Origin: a virus
Virus record (IMG/VR): IMGVR_UViG_3300034257_000002
Coordinates: 1 to 33,674 of that record
DNA length: 33,674 bases
Direction: 5' to 3' (one strand)
Both the position numbers and the translations under genes were made by a program. How positions within the stretch are numbered: position 1 is the stretch's first letter; every line of letters begins with the position of its first letter. A model generated the notes under the pieces. That model made no database searches, was not told where the DNA came from, and saw nothing but the letters and a program-made list of their open reading frames with translations. Shown here one piece after another: positions 1 to 8,122 of the stretch.

Positions 1-219
1 CTCTAAAATTCCTCCGGGGGGATATTTGGGGGCATGCTTTTAAACGGGGTACCGGTAGTTTCACTAAAAAGGTAGTTTGGTTTCCTCCTTCTCCTTTCAA
101 GAAGCCGATTCGGTCTTTGAAACTCTCGGTATCTCGTCTAAAAGTATGCTCAACCATATTTAAAGAAAGTAAAACAGGGAACAATGTTTGAATAACTATA
201 CAAGGAGGAGCAAAAAATA
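1..219. other. Non-coding left end, possible packaging-site (cos/pac) region
   Basis: No credible gene is present. The stretch has a G/C-rich block (CCTCCGGGGGG near 11-21, then a run of G near 28-32) and two direct copies of GGTAGTTT at 54-61 and 71-78, 17 bp apart. It lies just upstream of the packaging genes. In many Gram-positive siphoviruses a G/C-rich end sequence and terminase-binding repeats sit in this place, so I infer a packaging site, but no cut site can be read from sequence. The last 20 bases hold the ribosome-binding site (AAGGAGGAG) of the first gene. No promoter of the type found in the right arm is present. Confidence 0.3.
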
Positions 220-486
220 ATGACAGAGCCTAAACCTATCCTACATCAAGCGGATGTTGAAGCTGTTATTGCGCATGTACATGGTGAATTGGCTGAGGCT
301 GAGTCGCCATCTAGTGCGACAGCAGCTCAATTGGCCGATGCCACCCATGCAATCAACACGACAGGCAAGGTCGCGGGCAAACAAGTTTGGGATACTACTA
401 ATAATATTCCGCTTTTTGCAGATGGACCACTTGCTACGGATCACTGGTTCACCATTGCTGGGGTAGATACGATTACTCCAATCTAA
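220..486 (+). CDS. Small virion-like protein, function unknown
   Basis: An 88-residue soluble protein starting at ATG 220 behind AAGGAGGAG. Residues 1-35 are acidic and probably helical. Residues about 45-88 (NTTGKVAGKQVWDTTNNIPLF, then ADGPLATDHW) resemble a short beta-rich module seen at the ends of phage head-fibre and tail-fibre proteins, where a GK-x-V-x-(D/N)-TT start and a W-x-x-x-x-G turn recur. That resemblance is from memory of the family, not a search. It is the first gene before the packaging block, with 62 bases to the next. It could be a small decoration or head-fibre component; an unrelated regulatory protein is possible. There is no signal peptide or membrane segment. Confidence 0.6.
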   Translation: MTEPKPILHQADVEAVIAHVHGELAEAESPSSATAAQLADATHAINTTGKVAGKQVWDTTNNIPLFADGPLATDHWFTIAGVDTITPI

Positions 487-548
487 TACTGGACTAAACA
501 TTGTTTCTTGTTTTACTTTTTTCTATATTTGAGGAATGGAGGTGAATG

Positions 549-893
549 GTGGTGGCTAGTTCGAGAAAGTCTGCTAGTCAGCCCGCAAGACGATGCCCTC
601 CGGCATCTACACCAGAGATTCGAGAGCATCAACTAATTTCTCTTGCCGTCGACTTAGCTGAAAAGCAACTTTCAGAGGGAACAGCATCATCGCAAGTCAT
701 AACTCATTACCTCAAACTCGGTTCTACTAAAGAACGTCTCGAAAAAGAAAAACTCGAAGGTGAGAATGCGTTATTACGAGCTAAGACGGATTCTCTAAGG
801 TCTGCAAAGAATGTTGCGGAGCTCTACCAAGACGCTCTTACAGCGATGCGGACTTATAGTGGCCGAGATAGGAGAGACGAGACCGATGATTAA
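549..893 (+). CDS. terS: Candidate terminase small subunit
   Basis: About 114 residues, mostly helical and charged. It contains HQLISLAVDLAEKQLSEGTA, a Q-V-I-T-H-Y-L-K-L-G segment and a Lys/Glu-rich coiled-coil-like helix, then an acidic tail. Proteins of this kind usually lie just before the HNH and large terminase genes of Gram-positive siphoviruses and are treated as small terminase or terminase-associated proteins. The start is ambiguous: GGAGG ends at 542, so ATG 546 is only 3 bases away, whereas GTG 549 and GTG 552 are 6 and 9 bases away. I chose GTG 549. The stop overlaps the next start (ATGATTAA, 886-893), which suggests coupled translation. No helix-turn-helix is obvious, so the terminase role rests on position and family memory. 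Confidence 0.6.
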   Translation: MVASSRKSASQPARRCPPASTPEIREHQLISLAVDLAEKQLSEGTASSQVITHYLKLGSTKERLEKEKLEGENALLRAKTDSLRSAKNVAELYQDALTAMRTYSGRDRRDETDD

Positions 894-1296
894 AACTTAC
901 TCTGAGTTGCAAAAGATAGCGTTCTTTAAAGATCGCTATAAGTACTTACGTCTTGGTGGAACAGTAGGAATGAGCACGTTTGGGTTTGATAGGTATTTAA
1001 ATCAAGTTTTATACAGATCAAACCGATGGAGAAAGACTCGACGTGATATAATCATTAGAGATAATGGTTGTGATCTTGGCGTTGAGGGTTATGAGATTAC
1101 CCATAGCGTGTTTGTTCATCATATGAATGCCCTTTCTCTTGAAGACATTGAGTTTCTTCGAGAAGACATATTTGATCCAGAGTTTCTAATCTGTACATCA
1201 GAGAAAACTCACAACGCCATTCACTTTGGCGATGAAAGTTTATTGCCGCAGCCACTAGTTGAACGAAGAGCTGGGGACACGTGTCCTTGGCGGTAA
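886..1296 (+). CDS. HNH endonuclease-like packaging protein
   Basis: A 136-residue protein with a probable zinc/metal HNH fold. It has C62 in RDNGCDLG, the paired H78-H79 followed by N81 (HHMN), then a helix and H109-N110-x-x-H113 (THNAIH) and a terminal ERRAGDTCPW. This arrangement matches phage HNH proteins next to terminases. In HK97-like phages such proteins work with the terminase to cut concatemers at the packaging site. I chose ATG 886, which overlaps the previous stop and has AGGAGA upstream, over the longer frame from 811, whose first 25 residues lie inside the previous gene. The stop (1294-1296) is next to the following gene's ribosome-binding site. Confidence 0.75.
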   Translation: MIKTYSELQKIAFFKDRYKYLRLGGTVGMSTFGFDRYLNQVLYRSNRWRKTRRDIIIRDNGCDLGVEGYEITHSVFVHHMNALSLEDIEFLREDIFDPEFLICTSEKTHNAIHFGDESLLPQPLVERRAGDTCPWR

Positions 1297-1307
1297 GGAG
1301 GATCTTT

Positions 1308-1709
1308 ATGCCGGTAGAAATGGATCCAAAAACTATAATCCTTACAAGTATTAAAAAAATGCTTGGTATGGAAGCCTCATATGTAGCTTTTGATACGGAT
1401 ATTATTATCCTTATCAACTCCGCATTCATGGTACTTAACCAACTTGGTGTTGGTCCCTCTGCTGGTTTTAGTATTAGCAGTGGTGCCGAGCTATGGTCTG
1501 CTTTTATCACCGATGCGACCATTATCGAAGAAGTTAAAGCTTATGTCTATCTCAAAGTAAAATTGATATTTGATCCTCCAACTAGTGCCGCAGTAATCCA
1601 GGCTTTTAAAGAGGCCATTGCGGAAGCTGAGTCTCGAATGAATACTCAAGTAGAATATTTAGCCGCACAAGCGGCAGCGCTTTTGGTTGTTGTAGATCCT
1701 GAAGAATAA
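1308..1709 (+). CDS. Head-tail connector, HK97 gp6-like
   Basis: A 133-residue all-helical protein (TSIKKMLGM, DTDIIILINSAFMVLNQLGV, then EEVKAYVYLKVKLIFDPPTS). This pattern is typical of gp6-like adaptor proteins that form a ring under the portal. It ends in an Ala/Glu-rich helix (EAIAEAESRMNTQVEYLAAQ). The start is ATG 1308 because AAGGAGG at 1296-1302 is correctly spaced for it; an in-frame upstream GTG at 1281 lies inside the HNH gene. It is unusual that it precedes the large terminase and portal rather than following the capsid gene, but this order is seen in related Gram-positive phages. The family assignment is from recognisable pattern only. Confidence 0.7.
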   Translation: MPVEMDPKTIILTSIKKMLGMEASYVAFDTDIIILINSAFMVLNQLGVGPSAGFSISSGAELWSAFITDATIIEEVKAYVYLKVKLIFDPPTSAAVIQAFKEAIAEAESRMNTQVEYLAAQAAALLVVVDPEE

Positions 1710-1724
1710 AGGAGGTGAGAAGCA

Positions 1725-2294
1725 ATGAACGACATGATTGGCAAACAAATTGCTGACGATTACATCGAACATTTCGGCATTAATGGCATGAAATGGGGAA
1801 TCCGAAGAACTCGAGAGTTTCTTGCAAAACTTGCTGGCCGATATTCTGCAAATAGGAAAGCCAGGGCGGTAGCAAGAGTCGAAAAAGCGGGGCCGAACGC
1901 TAATAGAAAAAGACTTAGTGAGATTGACGATGAAACTCTTAAAAGGGTTATCGCTCGTCTTAAACTAGAACAAGAGTACAAAACTTTGGCGGCATCCGCA
2001 GAAGTTGCAACGGGTAAAGGATTAGCCCGCAAAATTTTAGAGGCATCTGCTGCGGATCTTGCTAAAAAGTTTATTGAGGGTTCTGGCGCAAAGCTCGGTT
2101 CTTATGCGGCGGACAAATTTACCAAACCTAAACAGGCAGAACTGGACGCCGCGCTTCAGGACGAAGCAAATCGCACTAAGTACGAGAACGAGAGACGAGA
2201 CGCTGCTCGCCGAGCAAAGGGAGCAAAAGAAGACGCCGAGGACGCTGAGAAGAAGGCTAAAAAGGAAGCCAAGAAAGCGGCAAAGAAAAAGTAG
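1725..2294 (+). CDS. GM-x-x-WG-x-R signature protein, charged helical tail
   Basis: 189 residues. The N-terminus carries the signature EHFGINGMKWGIRR (residues 16-29). The motif H-(F/Y)-G-x-x-GM-x-x-WG-(V/I)-R recurs at the start of many phage head-region proteins (DUF7211-like). The rest is almost entirely charged helix: Arg-rich at first, then a Lys/Ala/Glu-rich coiled-coil-like C-terminus (residues 140-189) ending in repeated KKAKKEAKKAAKKK. There is no membrane segment or enzyme motif. A paralogue of the signature is encoded at 4063-4515, on the other side of the large terminase. A scaffold, packaged or portal-associated role is possible; this is inference. The start, ATG 1725, follows AAAGGAGGTGAG. 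Confidence 0.7.
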   Translation: MNDMIGKQIADDYIEHFGINGMKWGIRRTREFLAKLAGRYSANRKARAVARVEKAGPNANRKRLSEIDDETLKRVIARLKLEQEYKTLAASAEVATGKGLARKILEASAADLAKKFIEGSGAKLGSYAADKFTKPKQAELDAALQDEANRTKYENERRDAARRAKGAKEDAEDAEKKAKKEAKKAAKKK

Positions 2295-2305
2295 GAGGCA
2301 TCTAA

Positions 2306-4051
2306 ATGGGTCTATCGAATACAGCAACGCCGATCTATTACGGTCAGTTTCGTGCGGCTGTAATACGAGGAGAGATTCCAGTCTGTAAAGAGATAGTCAT
2401 GGAGATGAATCGGATTGATAGTTTAATTGCTAACCCAGCGTTTTACTATGATGATCAAGCGGTTAATGGCTTTGTCGAATTCTGCGATAATGAACTAACT
2501 CTTACAGATGGTGGAGACCTGCATCTTCTCGACAGCTTTAAACTTTGGGCAGAACAAGTATTTGGATGGTACTACTTTGTTGAGCGAAGTGTATACCAGC
2601 CAACACCCAACAATCATGGTGGCAGGTATGTTAAGAAGACGATTATGAAACGTCTTGTTAATAAACAGTTCATAATTACCGCGCGTGGGGCTGCGAAGTC
2701 AATGTACGAGTCTTGTGTTCAGGGGTTCTATCTAAATGTTGACACGGACACAACTAAACAGATTACAACCGCCCCAACAATGAAACAAGCAGATGAAGTT
2801 ATGTCCCCGCTTCGAACGGCTATTGTTAGATCTCGAGGACCACTGTTTAGGTTTCTAACAGAAGGGTCCCTTCAGAACACCACAGGGTCTAGAGCAGATA
2901 GAGTTAAACTTGCCTCTACAAAGAATGGTATTGAGAACTTTTTAACGGGTTCTCTTCTCGAGGTTCGTCCTATGTCTATTGACAAACTGCAAGGACTTCG
3001 TGTTAAGATAGCCACTGTTGATGAATGGCTTTCTGGGGACATTCGCGAGGATGTTATAGGCGCGATCGAACAAGGTGCGTCTAAGTTGGATGACTATCTA
3101 ATCATTGCGACAAGTTCAGAAGGTACTGTTCGTAATAGTAGCGGCGATACAATCAAAATGGAATTACTTAGTATTCTTCGTGGTGACTACATTAATCCCC
3201 ATGTCTCCATTTGGTATTACAGACTTGATGACGTTCAGGAGGTTAATGACCCTTCCCTTTGGTTGAAAGCTAATCCCAACTTGGGAAAGACTGTTACGTA
3301 CGAAACCTATCAGTTGGACGTCGAAAGAGCAGAACAGGCCCCCGCATCAAGGAATGATATTTTAGCTAAACGGTTTGGCATTCCTATGGAGGGCTATACT
3401 TACTTTTTTACTTATGAGGAAACCATTCCTGGAAAACAATGTGACTTCTGGCAAATGACGTGCGCTCTTGGAATCGATCTTTCTCAAGGTGATGACTTCT
3501 GCGCCTTTACGTTTACCTTTCCTTTGCCCAATGGTACGTTTGGCGTCAAGACTCGATGCTATATTTCAGCCATAACTCTGATGAAACTTCCTGGGGCAAT
3601 GCGTTTTAAGTACGAGCAGTTTATCAATGAGGGAAGTCTCATGGTTTTGGATGGAACAGTTCTCGACATGATGGAGGTGTATGAGGATTTAGAGAAACAT
3701 ATTGCAAACTGTGGTTATGACGTTCGCTGTGTGGGTTTCGATCCTTATAATGCTAAAGAGTTCATGCAACGTTGGGAACAGGAGAATGGTCCTCAAGGAA
3801 TAGAGAAAGTAATCCAGGGTGCAAGAACGGAGTCTGTGCCACTAGGTGAACTGAAGAAGTTTGCTGAGCAAAGGATGCTAATCTTCGATCAGGAGCTTAT
3901 GCGTTTTGCTATGGGCAATGCTATAACTCTTGAGGATACTAATGGTAATCGGAAACTTCTTAAAAAGCGTCAAGAGCAGAAAATTGATAGTGTCTCTGCG
4001 CTCATGGATGGTTACATAGCCTATAAAGTAAACAAGGAAAGCTTTGAGTAA
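2306..4051 (+). CDS. terL: Terminase large subunit
   Basis: A 581-residue DNA-packaging motor ATPase and nuclease. The ATPase half has a degenerate Walker A, T125-A-R-G-A-A-K131-S132, and a Walker B ending in V-D239-E240-W. The nuclease half has the RNase H-like acidic residues D391 (ALGIDLSQGDD), D479 (VGFDPYNAKEF) and D561/D568 (QKIDSVSALMDG). Length and motif order fit a full, intact TerL. It pumps DNA through the portal into the prohead and cuts the concatemer. The start, ATG 2306, has AGGAGG 7 bases upstream and begins 11 bases after the previous stop. The next gene follows after 11 bases. No frameshift or missing catalytic residue is seen. Confidence 0.95.
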   Translation: MGLSNTATPIYYGQFRAAVIRGEIPVCKEIVMEMNRIDSLIANPAFYYDDQAVNGFVEFCDNELTLTDGGDLHLLDSFKLWAEQVFGWYYFVERSVYQPTPNNHGGRYVKKTIMKRLVNKQFIITARGAAKSMYESCVQGFYLNVDTDTTKQITTAPTMKQADEVMSPLRTAIVRSRGPLFRFLTEGSLQNTTGSRADRVKLASTKNGIENFLTGSLLEVRPMSIDKLQGLRVKIATVDEWLSGDIREDVIGAIEQGASKLDDYLIIATSSEGTVRNSSGDTIKMELLSILRGDYINPHVSIWYYRLDDVQEVNDPSLWLKANPNLGKTVTYETYQLDVERAEQAPASRNDILAKRFGIPMEGYTYFFTYEETIPGKQCDFWQMTCALGIDLSQGDDFCAFTFTFPLPNGTFGVKTRCYISAITLMKLPGAMRFKYEQFINEGSLMVLDGTVLDMMEVYEDLEKHIANCGYDVRCVGFDPYNAKEFMQRWEQENGPQGIEKVIQGARTESVPLGELKKFAEQRMLIFDQELMRFAMGNAITLEDTNGNRKLLKKRQEQKIDSVSALMDGYIAYKVNKESFE

Positions 4052-4062
4052 AGGAGGTAAGC

Positions 4063-4515
4063 ATGAGTAATAAACTATTGACTGAAAAAGAAGTTGCCCC
4101 ATTGTTACACTATGGCAAACTAGGTATGCATTGGGGAGTTCGTAATGAACCAAAGCCCTCTCCTGGAGGAAGGAGATTGCGGGACCTATCCGATGCAGAA
4201 CGACAAGCAATTATGGACGATGAGAAATCTCAGCGAGCAAAAAGTGCAACCGCTTACAAAAATGCAAAAACTGATGCTGAAAAAACGAGGATAGCGGACA
4301 AGCGGGATAAAGAAGAATCGGATAATCAAAGTATTTGGGAAATCGATTTGGAAATAAGTCCTCGTATGGCTAAGGTTATTTCTAAAGTAAAACCAATGCT
4401 GCGGACACAGGTGTCTGATATGTGGGGTCCAAAGGCAACACCTGAAGAGGCCGCTGCTTTTTGGAAGGGTCTTGCTGCTTCGTACGAAGAAGAAGCTAGA
4501 CAAAAGAAACGCTAA
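4063..4515 (+). CDS. Second GM-x-x-WG-x-R signature protein
   Basis: 150 residues. The N-terminal signature is PLLHYGKLGMHWGVRNE, the same H-Y-G-x-x-GM-x-WG-V-R pattern as in the protein at 1725-2294. The remainder differs: a Pro/Gly segment, a highly charged helix (ERQAIMDDEKSQRAKSATAY and following), then a shorter folded-looking end (DLEISPRMAKVISKVKPML, AAAFWKGLAASYEEEARQKKR). There are no transmembrane helices. It lies between large terminase and portal, 11 bases after the former and 30 before the latter. The shared short tag on otherwise unlike proteins suggests a common binding partner in the head, but that is inferred. The start, ATG 4063, follows AAAGGAGG. Confidence 0.7.
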   Translation: MSNKLLTEKEVAPLLHYGKLGMHWGVRNEPKPSPGGRRLRDLSDAERQAIMDDEKSQRAKSATAYKNAKTDAEKTRIADKRDKEESDNQSIWEIDLEISPRMAKVISKVKPMLRTQVSDMWGPKATPEEAAAFWKGLAASYEEEARQKKR

Positions 4516-4545
4516 CTATATTTACTAAGAAGGAGGTGGTGTGCA

Positions 4546-5790
4546 ATGGGAGAATCATTCGGTAGTAGGCTTCAACATGCGTGGAACGCCTTCTTCAGTC
4601 GAGACCCGACTAAACTTTATAGGGAAGACATTGGCCTAACTTATAGTAATCGTCCGGACAGACTTCGATTAAAGTCTGGAAATGAACGGTCTATTATTTC
4701 CGCTATCTATAATCAGATTTCTACGGACGTCGCTGCTATTGATATTCGGCATGTTAGGCTTGATGAAAACGAGAGATACGCAGAAACAGTCAAGTCTGGT
4801 TTGAATAATTGTCTTACTTTGGAAGCTAATATTGACCAATCGGGAAGGGCTTTCATACAAGATATTATGTTGTCCATGTTTGAAGAAGGCGCTGTGGCGA
4901 TTGTTCCAGTCGATACAACATCTAGTCCTACAGCTTCTAATTCTTACGATATTCAAACTATGCGCACGGGAAAAATTCTTGAATGGGCTCCAAGGCATGT
5001 TCGGGTTAACGTGTACAATGATAAAACCGGTCAGAGAGAAGAACTTACCCTTCCCAAAACCATGGTCGCCATCATTGAAAACCCATTCTATGCGGTAATG
5101 AATGAGCCAAACTCAATTGCGAGAAGGCTGGTTGAGAAACTTAATTTGCTCGATGCCATTGATAATCAAAGTGGGTCGGGTAAGTTGGACATCATCATTC
5201 AGTTGCCATTCATAGTAAAGTCTCCCGCGCGTATACTGCAGGCCGAAGAACGGCGAAAGCAAATCGAGAACCAGTTAACAAATTCCAAGTATGGCATTGC
5301 TTACATTGATGGTACTGAGCATGTAACACAGTTAAATCGGCCAGTCGAAAACAATTTGATGGCTCAAATCGAGTTTCTAACGAGTATGCTTTACAGCCAG
5401 TTAGGCTTGACAAAAGCGATCTTTGATGGGACTGCCGATGAAGCTACCATGCTTAATTACTATAATCGTACGGTCGAACCAAGTTTGTCGGCGATTACGG
5501 GTGGTATGAAACGAACGTTATTGACGAAGACGGCTCGATCCCAAGGTCAATCGATCATGTATTTCAGAGACTCGTTCAAACTTGTGCCACTTATCAATCT
5601 GGCGGACATTGCTGATAAGTTTACTCGTAACGCAATCCTAAGTTCTAATGAAATGCGTTCTGTTGTAGGGTTTAAACCCTCTAAACAACCGGATGCGGAC
5701 GAATTGCGTAACAAGAATCTTAATCAGGCTGACAATCAGGAACCAGAAAAGATAAGCAGACCACCCATTAAGTTGATCGCTAACAAATAG
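4546..5790 (+). CDS. Portal protein
   Basis: 414 residues, the usual size for a siphovirus portal. It has the N-terminal segment RDPTKLYREDIGLTYSNRPD, a region around residues 40-80 (ERSIISAIYNQISTDVAAID, then IRHVRLDENERYAE) and the characteristic C-terminal helix-loop LGLTKAIFDGTADEATMLNY with the following Y-N-R-T-V-E-P. These match portals of HK97/SPP1-like phages, which form the dodecameric ring at one vertex that DNA passes through. The start, ATG 4546, follows AAGGAGGTGG. It is placed between the second GM-x-x-WG-x-R protein and the protease-capsid gene, as expected. Its C-terminal tail (QADNQEPEKISRPPIKLIAN) is likely disordered. Confidence 0.9.
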   Translation: MGESFGSRLQHAWNAFFSRDPTKLYREDIGLTYSNRPDRLRLKSGNERSIISAIYNQISTDVAAIDIRHVRLDENERYAETVKSGLNNCLTLEANIDQSGRAFIQDIMLSMFEEGAVAIVPVDTTSSPTASNSYDIQTMRTGKILEWAPRHVRVNVYNDKTGQREELTLPKTMVAIIENPFYAVMNEPNSIARRLVEKLNLLDAIDNQSGSGKLDIIIQLPFIVKSPARILQAEERRKQIENQLTNSKYGIAYIDGTEHVTQLNRPVENNLMAQIEFLTSMLYSQLGLTKAIFDGTADEATMLNYYNRTVEPSLSAITGGMKRTLLTKTARSQGQSIMYFRDSFKLVPLINLADIADKFTRNAILSSNEMRSVVGFKPSKQPDADELRNKNLNQADNQEPEKISRPPIKLIANK

Positions 5791-5805
5791 AAAGGACAAA
5801 TCAAA

Positions 5806-7740
5806 ATGGAAAAAAAATGGGATTTTAGTGGGTATGTCACTAAGAATGATCTTAAATGTTCCGACGGTCGTACGATTCGTAAGGATGCATTTAAGGATAG
5901 TGACGGGATTACTGTTCCTTTGGTGTGGCAGCACATGCATAATGATCCTGCCAACGTTCTTGGCCATGCGCTTCTCGAGAATCGGAGTGACGGTACCTAT
6001 GGTTATTGCCTGTTGAATGACACGCCAACTGGTAAGAACGCAAAGGTCCTCATAGAGCATGGCGATATTTCTTCAATGTCAATCTACGCAAATCAGTTAA
6101 AACAGGCGGGACAGGACGTTCTTCATGGTTTTATTCGTGAGGTAAGTCTTGTTCTGACTGGAGCAAATCCTGGTGCTCATATCGAGAACATCAGTTTTTC
6201 TCACTCTGATGGAACAGAAAAGATTGACGACGAAGAAGCAGTCATTTTGGCCGGTGAAAAGATTACCCTCGACGAGGAGGAAGACATTGAGCATGCGGAT
6301 GAGGAAAAAGGGAAGACTGTTGGCGATGTATTTGACAGTCTAAACGAGGAACAGAAAAACGTAGTGTATGCTATGTTGGCGCATGCTGTTAGCGACAAAG
6401 AAGACGGCCAAGGTGAGGCTGCCGCCCAGTCTGATGCGGAAACTGAGGACTCAATTAAACATTCTGATGAAGGAGAAAGCGTTATGAAAAACAACGTATT
6501 CGAAGGTAAACAAGAAACACTTCCGGAAAAGAAGCGGGTTACTTTGACTCGTGAGCAACTTAAGGAGCTCTTCGCGGATGCTGAGAAAACTGGTTCTCTT
6601 AGGACGAGTTTCTTGGCACATGCTGGCACCTATGGCGTGGACAACATTGACTATCTTTTCCCGGATGCCAGGACCGTTACCCCGACTCCCGATGTTATCG
6701 GGCGTAACATGGAATGGGTGACCACTGTTCTTAACGGGGCCAAACATTCTCCGTTCTCTCGGATTAGGTCAACGGCCGTGACTCTTACGGCTGATCAGGC
6801 CCGTGCTAAAGGTTACGTAAAGGGTAACCTGAAGAAAGAGGAAGTCATTCCGCTGCTTAAGCGCGTGACTACTCCGACGACCATCTACAAGAAACAGAAA
6901 CTAGATCGTGATGATATCATCGACATTGTCGATCTTGATATTGTTGCGTGGCTTAAAGCCGAGATGCGCACGATGCTGGATGAGGAAATTGCTCGTGCGG
7001 TTCTGATTGGTGATGGCCGCCAGATCGACGACGAGGACAAGATCAACGAGGACTGCATTCGTCCGATCGCGTATGACAATGATATGTATGCGCATCAGAT
7101 TCTGCTTCCCGCAAACGTTGTCGGCGACGCAATGATTGAGGGCATTCTTCGTGCTATGCCGTTCTATAAAGGATCTGGCAATGTGACCATGTTCACCACT
7201 ACGGCGATCCTGACGGATCTTCGTTTGGTTAAAGACGCGTATCAGCGTCGTATGTACCCGACTGTTGCTGATGTTGCAGCGGCGGCTGGCGTGGACAGAA
7301 TTGTTGCCGTTGAGGTTATGGAGTCTATTCCGGACATCATCGCCATCATTGTCAACATGAGAGACTATACCATCGGCGCAGATCGTGGCGGAGCTGTCGA
7401 GTTCTTCGACGATTTCGACATCGATTACAACCAGTACAAATACCTCTTGGAAGGCCGCATGTCTGGTTGCTTGACCCATCCCAAGTCTGCTCTTGTCATC
7501 AAACGTACTCCTGGCACCTTGGCTACTCCTGCGGTTCCGACTTTCGTACCGGCTACAGGCGTGGTTACCATCCCGGCGACGACTGGTGTTGTCTATAAAC
7601 AGGATGGTGTGACTGCTTCTGCTGGTGCTCAGGCCGCTATTGCTGCTGGTGCGAGCACGATCATCACTGCAACTCCTGCTACCGGCTACTCCTTCCCGCA
7701 CAACTTTGATGCTGATTGGACGTTCACTCGGAACGCATAA
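5806..7740 (+). CDS. Prohead protease-major capsid protein fusion
   Basis: 644 residues. Residues 1-130 are a HK97-type serine prohead protease. The likely catalytic His is in VWQHMHND (H43 or H45), and the likely Ser is in DISSMSIYA (S92, or S90), followed by EVSLVLTGANPGAHI. Residues 130-226 are an acidic Asp/Glu-rich linker that may act as a built-in scaffold (delta domain). Residues 227-577 are a HK97-fold capsid protein with landmarks AHAGTYGVDNIDYLFPDA, YKKQKLDRDDIIDI, EEIARAVLIGDGR and DDFDIDYNQYKYL. Residues 578-644 form an Ig-like domain (PTFVPATGVVTIPATTGVVY). Protease-capsid fusions are known in Gram-positive phages. An internal start at 6484 may also give the capsid part alone. 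Codon choice is biased, as in highly expressed genes. Confidence 0.93.
   Translation: MEKKWDFSGYVTKNDLKCSDGRTIRKDAFKDSDGITVPLVWQHMHNDPANVLGHALLENRSDGTYGYCLLNDTPTGKNAKVLIEHGDISSMSIYANQLKQAGQDVLHGFIREVSLVLTGANPGAHIENISFSHSDGTEKIDDEEAVILAGEKITLDEEEDIEHADEEKGKTVGDVFDSLNEEQKNVVYAMLAHAVSDKEDGQGEAAAQSDAETEDSIKHSDEGESVMKNNVFEGKQETLPEKKRVTLTREQLKELFADAEKTGSLRTSFLAHAGTYGVDNIDYLFPDARTVTPTPDVIGRNMEWVTTVLNGAKHSPFSRIRSTAVTLTADQARAKGYVKGNLKKEEVIPLLKRVTTPTTIYKKQKLDRDDIIDIVDLDIVAWLKAEMRTMLDEEIARAVLIGDGRQIDDEDKINEDCIRPIAYDNDMYAHQILLPANVVGDAMIEGILRAMPFYKGSGNVTMFTTTAILTDLRLVKDAYQRRMYPTVADVAAAAGVDRIVAVEVMESIPDIIAIIVNMRDYTIGADRGGAVEFFDDFDIDYNQYKYLLEGRMSGCLTHPKSALVIKRTPGTLATPAVPTFVPATGVVTIPATTGVVYKQDGVTASAGAQAAIAAGASTIITATPATGYSFPHNFDADWTFTRNA
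6471..6486 (+). promoter_or_regulatory. Internal ribosome-binding site and in-frame ATG in the protease-capsid gene
   Basis: AGGAG at 6471-6475 lies 8 bases before ATG 6484, which is in frame (residue 227 of the fusion). Translation from here would give a 418-residue free capsid protein beginning MKNNVFEGKQ, almost exactly at the boundary between the acidic linker and the capsid domain. Stand-alone capsid proteins of this family start with a similar MK-(H/N)-NVF sequence. The spacing matches that of the real gene starts in this window. I infer two products from one gene, capsid in excess and fusion as minority. Confidence 0.6.
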
Positions 7741-7768
7741 TCAATCAAAATGGAAGGTGGAATCCTAG

Positions 7769-8122
7769 ATGGCAAAGTTTTATGGGCCAGTAGGGTACGC
7801 AGAGAATATTGAAACGGACCCTGGTGTGTGGGAAGACCTTGTAACAGAGGTGTATTACTATGGGGATATTTTACGTAATAGCCAACGTTACATAGACGCA
7901 CAGGGTCCGTCCAGTCTTAATGACAACCTTACTATTAATAACTTGGTTAGCATTCTCGCGGATGCGTATGCTTTCAAGAATTTCTTTGCCATTCGATACA
8001 TCAAATGGATGGGGACCGCTTGGGAAGTTACAAAAGTGGAAGTCCAGCGGCCCCGTCTTATTTTGTCGATGGGAGGTGTGTATAATGGGAACTCGACAGA
8101 ACCTGCACCTTCTCCTGCTTGA
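7769..8122 (+). CDS. Head closure / head-tail connector protein
   Basis: 117 residues, soluble. The pattern is MAKFYGPVGYAENIETDPGV, then YYYGDILRNS near residue 30, NNLVSILADAYAF, IRYIKWMGTAWEVTKVEVQR and PRLILSMGGVYNG. It belongs to a family of small proteins between the capsid and tail tube genes of Gram-positive siphoviruses (DUF7253-like), taken as head closure or stopper proteins. Beta-rich content fits that role. The start, ATG 7769, follows GGAAGGTGGAA. Its last 38 bases overlap the next gene in another frame, so the two are likely translated together. The C-terminal NSTEPAPSPA is probably flexible. Confidence 0.7.
   Translation: MAKFYGPVGYAENIETDPGVWEDLVTEVYYYGDILRNSQRYIDAQGPSSLNDNLTINNLVSILADAYAFKNFFAIRYIKWMGTAWEVTKVEVQRPRLILSMGGVYNGNSTEPAPSPA

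Noticed and set aside
6901-7701. Minus-strand frame of 266 codons opposite the capsid gene
   Set aside because: Antisense shadow rich in Arg/Ser/Asn with no ribosome-binding site; the + strand capsid protein is unambiguous.
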